A program made the position numbers and the translations under genes. Of a stretch of DNA of 64,000 nucleotides, positions 58,079 to 64,000 are shown one piece after another. The notes under the pieces were generated by a model. It was not told the DNA's origin, did no database searches, and saw only the letters and a program-made list of their open reading frames with translations. The number at the start of each line of letters is the position of its first letter. The stretch's first letter is position 1. This DNA is from Mucilaginibacter hurinus (GTDB lineage: Bacteria; Bacteroidota; Bacteroidia; Sphingobacteriales; Sphingobacteriaceae), in the NCBI RefSeq assembly GCF_003324525.1, contig NZ_QGDC01000005.1, forward strand, positions 62,001 through 126,000. The letters are read 5' to 3'.

Positions 58079-58086
58079 TACCTTTG
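58079..58086 (+). promoter_or_regulatory. -7 box of secA
   Basis: TACCTTTG matches TAnnTTTG and lies 70 nt before the secA ATG. No TTTG at the standard -33 distance; a TTG at 58052-58054 is 24 nt upstream. Confidence 0.45.
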
Positions 58087-58155
58087 CCTGTCAAAATGGC
58101 TTTGCTTTGCGCGTGGCGCAATTGTTGAGTTCATAACCAAATATATTTCAAAGTA

Positions 58156-61100
58156 ATGTTAGATTTTTTCAGTAAGCTTTTCGGAAGCAAATCAGAACGC
58201 GACGTAAAAGCGATAAACCCGATAGTAGATAAGGTAAAGGCTGAGTTTGCAAAACTTGGCGACATCAGCAACGATGAGCTTAGAGCAAAAACCATACAGT
58301 TTAAACAAACCATTAGCGAAAAGCTTGCTGCTATTGACGAGCAAATAAACGGAATAAAAGAGCAAACCGAAAATCCCGAACTGGAAGTAAGCGAGAAAGT
58401 TGAGTTATATACCCAACTGGATAGGCTGATTAAAGACCGCGATAAGGAACTGGAAGTTGTTTTACTGGACATTCTTCCCGAAGCGTTTGCGGTAGTTAAA
58501 GAAACCGCCCGCAGGTTTACTAATAACAAAACAATTGAGGTTACCGCAACACAATTTGACCGCGACCTGGCATCTAAAAAGAAAAACGTTATTATAAATG
58601 GCGATAAAGCCATACATCATAATACCTGGATTGCTGCCGGTAACGAAGTGACCTGGAACATGGTGCACTACGATGTGCAACTAATTGGCGGTATAGTGCT
58701 GCATCAGGGGAAAATTGCTGAGATGGCAACAGGGGAAGGTAAAACGCTGGTAGCTACATTGCCTGCTTACCTGAATGCGCTTGCCGGCCAGGGTGTTCAC
58801 ATAGTAACGGTAAATGATTACCTGGCACGACGTGACTCGGAGTGGATGGGGCCGCTATATGAATTCCATGGTCTTGCGGTTGATTGTATAGATAGACATG
58901 AACCTAATTCAGAGAGCCGGCGTAAAGCCTATCTGGCTGATATTACTTTTGGAACCAATAATGAGTTTGGCTTTGACTATCTGCGTGACAATATGACACG
59001 CAGTCCTGAAGAGCTGGTGCAACGCAAACTTCATTTCGCCATGGTGGATGAGGTCGATTCGGTATTAATTGATGATGCGCGTACGCCGCTGATTATATCA
59101 GGCCCGATACCGCGTGGCGATGAGCATGAATTTTATGAACTGAAACCACGCATTGAGCGGTTAGTTAACGCACAGAAAAATTATATACTGGGTATACTCA
59201 ATGAAGCAAAAAAACAGATAAATGAAGGTAAAACAGGTGTTGAAGAAGGTGGCTTAGCACTACTACGTGCACACCGCGGGTTGCCTAAAAATAAAGCCCT
59301 TATTAAATTTTTGAGTGAAGGCGCTAATAAATCTATACTTCAAAAAACAGAGAATCACTACATGCAGGACCAAAACAAGGAAATGCACAAAGTAGATGCC
59401 GAGCTGTTTTTTGTGATAGATGAAAAAAACAACCAGGTAGAACTGGCTGAAAAAGGTATCGAACTGATAACAGCGTCAGGTGAGGACCCGCACTTTTTTG
59501 TAATGCCCGATGTGGGTACTGAGATTGCAGAAATTGAAAAATCGACGCTAAGCAGCGAGGAAAAGATAGCCAAAAAAGACTCATTGATGCGCGATTTCTC
59601 CATCAAATCTGAGCGTATACACTCGGTTAACCAGTTACTAAAGGCGTATACTCTATTTGAAAAGGATACAGAATACATCCTTGACGACGGGAAGGTAAAA
59701 ATAGTTGATGAGCAAACCGGCCGCGTGCTGGATGGCCGCCGTTATTCTGACGGACTTCACCAGGCTATCGAAGCTAAAGAGAATGTAAAAGTAGAAGACG
59801 CTACACAAACGTTTGCTACCATTACCCTGCAAAACTATTTCAGGATGTACCACAAGCTTTGCGGTATGACGGGTACAGCTGTAACCGAGGCCGGGGAGTT
59901 CTGGCAGATATATAAGCTGGATGTAGTAGAGATACCAACCAATACTCCTACACGCCGCGAGGACAGGCAGGATTTGGTGTATCGTACAGTACGCGAAAAG
60001 TACAATGCAGTTGCTGATGAGATAGTAAAATTAACCCAGGCAGGTCGGCCGGTACTGGTGGGTACTACATCGGTTGAAATATCTGAGTTGTTGAGCCGCA
60101 TGCTTAAGCTTCGTGGTATAAAACATAACGTACTTAACGCCAAGATGCACCAGAAAGAGGCAGACATTGTTGCCGAAGCAGGTAAATCAGGAACGGTGAC
60201 TATTGCCACCAACATGGCAGGCCGTGGTACGGATATTAAATTGGGCGAGGGCGTTAAGGAAGCAGGTGGTTTGGCCATAGTTGGTACTGAACGCCATGAA
60301 TCGCGCCGGGTTGACAGGCAGCTGCGTGGCCGTGCCGGACGGCAGGGTGACCCGGGCTCTTCTCAGTTTTTTGTATCGCTTGAGGATAACCTGATGCGTT
60401 TATTCGGATCTGAGCGCATATCAAGCCTGATGGTACGCATGGGTATCGAGGAAGGCGAGGTGATACAACACTCCATGATTTCAAAATCTATCGAGCGCGC
60501 TCAGAAAAAGGTAGAAGAAAATAACTTTGGTATTCGTAAACGCCTGCTGGAGTATGACGACGTAATGAATTCGCAGCGTAGTGTTATTTACGCTAAACGT
60601 AAAAATGCCTTGTTTGGTGAGCGTTTGGAAGTTGACCTGAGCAATACGTTTTACGATGTGGTAGAAGATATAGCCACTGAGTATAAAGAGGCAAATAATT
60701 ACGAGGGGTTTAAATTAGAGATCATCCGCATATTTTCGGTTGATACCGAGACTACAGAAGATGAATTCGGCAGATTGTCAGTAAATAATCTTGTTGAAAA
60801 AACATTTGCCGAAGTAACTGAATTTTACAAGCGTAAGTCAGACGCTATAGCCAAGCAAGCCTACCCGGTTTTAAAGGATGTATTTACTACACGCGGTGAA
60901 CAGGTTGAGCATATAGTGGTGCCGTTTACTGACGGTGTGCATGGCATACAGGTTGCGGTACCGCTTAAAAAGGCGGTTGACAACCATGGTGCCGAAGTAT
61001 TTAAAGCATTTGAAAAAAATGTTACCCTGTACCTGATAGATGATGCCTGGAAAGAGCACTTGCGTGAAATGGATGAGCTGAAGCAATCAGTTCAAAACGC

Positions 61101-61461
61101 GGTATATGAACAAAAGGACCCGCTGCTGGTATATAAATTTGAAGCTTTTGAGTTATTCCGCCAAATGCTGGCCAATGTGAATAAGGAACTGGTAAGTTTC
61201 TTGTACAGGGGTGGCATACCGGTGCAGCAACAGGCGGAGGAAGTACGCGAAGCAAGGCCGCAGCCACGTACTGATTTTAAAAACGTAAAAACATCAAAAG
61301 CCGAAGTTGTGAACGAAAGTAATGGCGTACCGGTTGACGATACCCGCGAATTGCAGCGCACCGCGCCGATACGCGTTGAGCAAAAGATAGGAAGAAATGA
61401 TCCCTGCCCGTGCGGTAGCGGAAAAAAATATAAAAACTGTCATGGTGTAGGAATGGCGTAG
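58156..61461 (+). CDS. secA: Preprotein translocase ATPase SecA
   Basis: An 1101-residue motor of the Sec pathway that drives unfolded preproteins through SecYEG. Walker A is MATGEGKT (Lys196), the DEAD-type box is DEVD (298-301), and SAT/helicase motifs include [12 protein letters not shown] and [14 protein letters not shown]. The C-terminal zinc-binding [13 protein letters not shown] contacts SecB or ribosomes. It is longer than E. coli SecA (about 900) because of Bacteroidota-specific insertions near 40-130 and 390-450. It is followed by a REP-like repeat. Confidence 0.98.
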   Translation: MLDFFSKLFGSKSERDVKAINPIVDKVKAEFAKLGDISNDELRAKTIQFKQTISEKLAAIDEQINGIKEQTENPELEVSEKVELYTQLDRLIKDRDKELEVVLLDILPEAFAVVKETARRFTNNKTIEVTATQFDRDLASKKKNVIINGDKAIHHNTWIAAGNEVTWNMVHYDVQLIGGIVLHQGKIAEMATGEGKTLVATLPAYLNALAGQGVHIVTVNDYLARRDSEWMGPLYEFHGLAVDCIDRHEPNSESRRKAYLADITFGTNNEFGFDYLRDNMTRSPEELVQRKLHFAMVDEVDSVLIDDARTPLIISGPIPRGDEHEFYELKPRIERLVNAQKNYILGILNEAKKQINEGKTGVEEGGLALLRAHRGLPKNKALIKFLSEGANKSILQKTENHYMQDQNKEMHKVDAELFFVIDEKNNQVELAEKGIELITASGEDPHFFVMPDVGTEIAEIEKSTLSSEEKIAKKDSLMRDFSIKSERIHSVNQLLKAYTLFEKDTEYILDDGKVKIVDEQTGRVLDGRRYSDGLHQAIEAKENVKVEDATQTFATITLQNYFRMYHKLCGMTGTAVTEAGEFWQIYKLDVVEIPTNTPTRREDRQDLVYRTVREKYNAVADEIVKLTQAGRPVLVGTTSVEISELLSRMLKLRGIKHNVLNAKMHQKEADIVAEAGKSGTVTIATNMAGRGTDIKLGEGVKEAGGLAIVGTERHESRRVDRQLRGRAGRQGDPGSSQFFVSLEDNLMRLFGSERISSLMVRMGIEEGEVIQHSMISKSIERAQKKVEENNFGIRKRLLEYDDVMNSQRSVIYAKRKNALFGERLEVDLSNTFYDVVEDIATEYKEANNYEGFKLEIIRIFSVDTETTEDEFGRLSVNNLVEKTFAEVTEFYKRKSDAIAKQAYPVLKDVFTTRGEQVEHIVVPFTDGVHGIQVAVPLKKAVDNHGAEVFKAFEKNVTLYLIDDAWKEHLREMDELKQSVQNAVYEQKDPLLVYKFEAFELFRQMLANVNKELVSFLYRGGIPVQQQAEEVREARPQPRTDFKNVKTSKAEVVNESNGVPVDDTRELQRTAPIRVEQKIGRNDPCPCGSGKKYKNCHGVGMA

Positions 61462-61498
61462 CCCACCCCACCCCTCGGCGAGGAGAAAAATGATAAAG

Positions 61499-61580
61499 CG
61501 TCATTGCGAGAAACAAAGCAATCTCCCAGGGTTATTCGGCCTGTTTAATTGAGAGTTGCTTCGTTCCCCGCAATAACGGG
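61499..61580. repeat. REP-like imperfect palindrome after secA
   Basis: The left arm at 61499-61525 begins CGTCATTGCGAG and contains AAAGCAATCTC. The right arm at 61551-61580 (GAGAGTTGCTTCGTTCC then CGCAATAACGGG) is its imperfect reverse complement over almost its whole length. CGTCATTGCGAG...AAGCAATCTC is a dispersed intergenic repeat type in several bacterial groups. It may form a long mRNA hairpin after secA. Confidence 0.7.
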
Positions 61581-61592
61581 AAAGAAATAAAT

Positions 61593-62039
61593 ATGAGAAA
61601 AGCAGTATCCACATACAAAGCCATAAGCAAAGTAACCGGGTGCTGCATTTTTTTTATCTTTTGTTCGGTATTGGCAAATGCCCAAACCCGCGGAAAAGTT
61701 GAGGTAATAAAAGACGCACGTTTTGATACGCTTATAAACCGCTGGTCAGACTTGAATAAAGGCAAGGTACGCTCATCAAACTGGGGCTATCGCGTGCAGA
61801 TTTTCAGCGGGTCCAGCCGCAAGGATGCCTTTAACGCGCAGGCCAGATTTCAGCAGGAGTATCCCGAAATGCGTACGTACATTAGCTACCGCGACCCTAA
61901 CTTTAAGGTGCACGCAGGTGATTTCAGGTCAAGACTTGAAGCACGCAAATTAATGGAAGATTTAAAACCCTTTTTTTCGGGTATGTTTATCATTTCAGGA
62001 AAAATAAATCCCCCCAAACTCCAGGCGACTAATGATTAA
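61593..62039 (+). CDS. Exported SPOR-domain protein
   Basis: A 148-residue protein with an N-terminal hydrophobic signal (~12-31, ending SVLANAQ). The C-terminal SPOR domain (~66-140) shows WGYRVQIFSGSSRKDAFNAQARFQQEYPE and YRDPNFKVHAGDFRSRLEA. SPOR domains bind denuded peptidoglycan strands at division sites, so it is likely periplasmic and associated with the cell wall. Its last 8 nt overlap the start of the M20 amidohydrolase gene, so they are cotranscribed. Confidence 0.88.
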   Translation: MRKAVSTYKAISKVTGCCIFFIFCSVLANAQTRGKVEVIKDARFDTLINRWSDLNKGKVRSSNWGYRVQIFSGSSRKDAFNAQARFQQEYPEMRTYISYRDPNFKVHAGDFRSRLEARKLMEDLKPFFSGMFIISGKINPPKLQATND

Positions 62040-63216
62040 AAAAAAAATACAGGAATTAGCTAAAAACATCTACAATGATGTGGTAGCCAATCGCCGTCAT
62101 TTACACGCTAACCCCGAGCTCTCATTTCATGAAGTGGAAACTTCTGTTTTTGTTGCCCGTAAACTGGAAGAACTTGGATTAGAATATCACAAAATGGCTG
62201 ATACCGGTTTAGTGGCCTTAATTAAAGGTGATAAACCATCGGAAAAAGTGATTGCCCTGCGCGCCGATATGGATGCCCTGCCTATTACTGAAGCCAATGA
62301 TGTACCGTACAAGTCAACAACCCCAGGTGTTATGCATGCCTGCGGCCATGATGTACATACATCGTCACTGCTGGGGACAGCAAAAATACTAAGCGCGCTT
62401 AAAAGTGAATTCGGAGGAACTGTAAAACTGATATTTCAGCCTGCGGAAGAAAAGCTGCCCGGCGGTGCCAGCCTGATGATAAAGGCCGGTGTGTTGGAGA
62501 ATCCGAAGCCCCAGGCCGTTTTAGGCCAGCACGTTATGCCGCTGATAGACGCTGGAAAAGTAGGTTTCCGTTCGGGTAAATACATGGCCAGTACTGATGA
62601 GCTGTATGTTACTGTACGCGGCAAAGGCGGCCATGGTGCGCAGCCTCAGCAGAATGTTGACCCTGTGATTATTACAGCGCATATATTAACCGCTTTACAG
62701 CAGGTGATAAGCCGTTTTAACGACCCCAAAAGCCCTTCGGTATTGTCATTCGGAAAAGTTATCGCCAATGGTGCTACCAATGTTATACCAGATGAAGTGT
62801 ATCTGGAGGGAACGTTCCGCACCATGGACGAGCAATGGCGCGAGGATGCCCATAAGCGTATGAAAAAAATGGCCGAGGGGATTGCCGAAAGCATGGGTGC
62901 AAGCTGCGAGTTCAATATCATGAAAGGTTATCCGTTCCTGATTAATGAGGAGAGATTAACGGCTGCTGCCCGCACATCTGCTGAAGAATATTTAGGAAAA
63001 GAGAATGTGCTAGATCTGGATATATGGATGGCTGCCGAAGATTTCGCCTATTACTCGCAAGCGGCACATAGCTGCTTTTACCGCCTGGGTACGCGCAATG
63101 AAGCGCGCGGAATAACGTCATCTGTACACACCCCTACTTTTGATATAGATGAAACCGCGCTGGAGGTAAGCACAGGGTTAATGGCGTACCTGGCTGTTAA
63201 AGAGTTGGGTAATTAG
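62032..63216 (+). CDS. M20-family amidohydrolase (hippurate/N-acyl-amino-acid hydrolase type)
   Basis: A 394-residue metal-dependent amidohydrolase. The catalytic motifs are LRADMDALP (metal-side Asp), MHACGHDVHTS (Cys104, His106), PAEE (Glu139/140) and LGQHVMP, with the dimerisation domain at ~185-300. Such enzymes remove acyl groups from N-acyl amino acids or related amides in the cytoplasm. The ATG lies inside the end of the SPOR gene (8-nt overlap). The exact substrate is not predictable. Confidence 0.92.
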   Translation: MIKKKIQELAKNIYNDVVANRRHLHANPELSFHEVETSVFVARKLEELGLEYHKMADTGLVALIKGDKPSEKVIALRADMDALPITEANDVPYKSTTPGVMHACGHDVHTSSLLGTAKILSALKSEFGGTVKLIFQPAEEKLPGGASLMIKAGVLENPKPQAVLGQHVMPLIDAGKVGFRSGKYMASTDELYVTVRGKGGHGAQPQQNVDPVIITAHILTALQQVISRFNDPKSPSVLSFGKVIANGATNVIPDEVYLEGTFRTMDEQWREDAHKRMKKMAEGIAESMGASCEFNIMKGYPFLINEERLTAAARTSAEEYLGKENVLDLDIWMAAEDFAYYSQAAHSCFYRLGTRNEARGITSSVHTPTFDIDETALEVSTGLMAYLAVKELGN

Positions 63217-63261
63217 TGCTTGAGTGTAGTTAACGGTACGAGTTCAAAGTGTATGGTCATC

Positions 63262-64000
63262 ATGATTAAAAAATCATTGTTAGTTTTCCTGTTCAGCGTA
63301 ATTTGTTTTGGTGTAAAAGCCCAGCAAATAGACCGCTACAATCCGGATACTTTAATGACTGTGACAATAGATTCGGCCATTAACATCAATTCGCACCGAC
63401 TAAATGCGCAGGATTTTATAGATGCTGTGCTAGCTGACACCAGTTTTTACAAGGCTTTTAGAGACATGAAGCGATATGGCTTCACCGCCGAGAACCGGAT
63501 ATATACTTATGACAAAAAGAACCGTGTAAACGGAAAGATATACCGAAAGATAAGGCATAGCAACAGCGGTAAGAAGCACAAAGTACAGTATTTAGCCAAA
63601 CAAGATAGCGGCGCATTGTACAAAAAAAATGGCAAATACCAGATGTATACCGTTGAGATGTTCGACTACATCTTTATGAACGCTTACCAATCTGACTTTA
63701 TGCAGGGGCCCGCATTGCCCGGAGGCGATGGCAGCAAAAACGCCGGGTACAAAAGCAAGCTTAAAACGCTGATTTTCCGTCCGGGTGTAAAGGTAAAGGG
63801 CATACCGTTTATTAGCGGTAAAACCGAAATATTCTCAAAGGATATGCGCCAGTTTTATAACTACCAGTTTGCCCGCGGCAAATACCTTGATACCATACCT
63901 GTTTATCGTTTTAAAGTTACGCGCAAACCCAGTACGGCACCGGGCGATGTAGTGATTAATGAAATGACTACCATTTTTGATACCCGCACTTTCCAGATAT
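63262..64000 (+). CDS. Secreted protein of unknown function, C-terminus cut by window edge
   Basis: The open frame runs from the ATG at 63262 (alternative in-frame ATG at 63253) to the end of the window, 246 codons without a stop. A signal peptide (MIKKSLLVFLFSVICFGVKAQ) is clear. The mature part, DRYNPDTLMTVTIDSAINI, RKIRHSNSGKKHKVQYLA and FSKDMRQFYNYQFARGKY, reads as a beta-rich exported protein that I do not recognise. It follows the amidohydrolase by 45 nt and may belong to the same transcript. Confidence 0.75.
   Translation, partial: MIKKSLLVFLFSVICFGVKAQQIDRYNPDTLMTVTIDSAININSHRLNAQDFIDAVLADTSFYKAFRDMKRYGFTAENRIYTYDKKNRVNGKIYRKIRHSNSGKKHKVQYLAKQDSGALYKKNGKYQMYTVEMFDYIFMNAYQSDFMQGPALPGGDGSKNAGYKSKLKTLIFRPGVKVKGIPFISGKTEIFSKDMRQFYNYQFARGKYLDTIPVYRFKVTRKPSTAPGDVVINEMTTIFDTRTFQI

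Noticed and set aside
1..64000. CRISPR array
   Set aside because: No series of regularly spaced direct repeats was found; the repeats present are few and irregular.

Overview
The window is a chromosomal segment of a Bacteroidota bacterium, most likely family Sphingobacteriaceae (Mucilaginibacter- or Pedobacter-like). The evidence is: SusC/SusD pairs with a SusE-like lipoprotein, a type IX secretion C-terminal domain, many lipoproteins, TAnnTTTG promoter boxes in place of sigma-70 boxes, few Shine-Dalgarno sequences, and several secreted plant-glycan hydrolases. The genus is inferred from gene content only.

Layout. 1-5.1 kb (minus strand): SpoIIE-type phosphatase (cut by the window edge), OppC-like ABC permease, AraC regulator, SDR oxidoreductase and an EgtD-like histidine methyltransferase. 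5.2-16.1 kb: an accessory stretch between two identical tRNA-Glu(UUC) genes, each with the same terminator (117-bp exact direct repeat). It holds a LytS/LytTR two-component system, a divergent lipoprotein with two alpha/beta-hydrolase domains, a small lipoprotein gene inside a repeat-bounded cassette, a tRNA 3'-end fragment, then ordinary VOC/SRPBCC/DoxX genes, a GlxA-type regulator and a T9SS-exported GH127 enzyme. 16.3-24.4 kb: two tiny membrane proteins, an AraC-GyrI regulator, cysE-cysM, a GH43 glycosidase, a frameshifted CAT-like acetyltransferase, a DUF4185-like secreted protein and an SRPBCC gene whose promoter carries two palindromes.

24.5-35.7 kb is a co-directional glycan or sugar-derivative cluster: PVC-type cytochrome c lipoprotein, FG-GAP propeller protein, MFS transporter, Gfo/Idh/MocA oxidoreductase, metallophosphoesterase and an esterase-GH127 fusion. 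A perfect LacI-type operator lies upstream of its first gene. 35.8-47.6 kb is a starch/maltodextrin (Sus-like) locus: TPR/HTH membrane regulator, SusA-like GH13, SusC, SusD, SusE-like protein and a GH13 lipoprotein, closed by a strong terminator.

47.7-64 kb is mostly housekeeping: an SGNH-like/MBOAT O-acetylation pair, oxyR, an FNR-type reductase with an MDR dehydrogenase, superoxide dismutase, csaA-sdpI-tadA, rlmF, purD, secA, a SPOR protein, an M20 amidohydrolase and a secreted protein cut by the right edge. Three different inverted-repeat (REP/MITE-like) elements lie in intergenic gaps between 56.5 and 61.6 kb.

No rRNA, CRISPR array, integrase, transposase or complete mobile element was seen. 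The most unusual parts are the tRNA-bounded island at 5.2-10.4 kb and the multidomain fusion enzymes.
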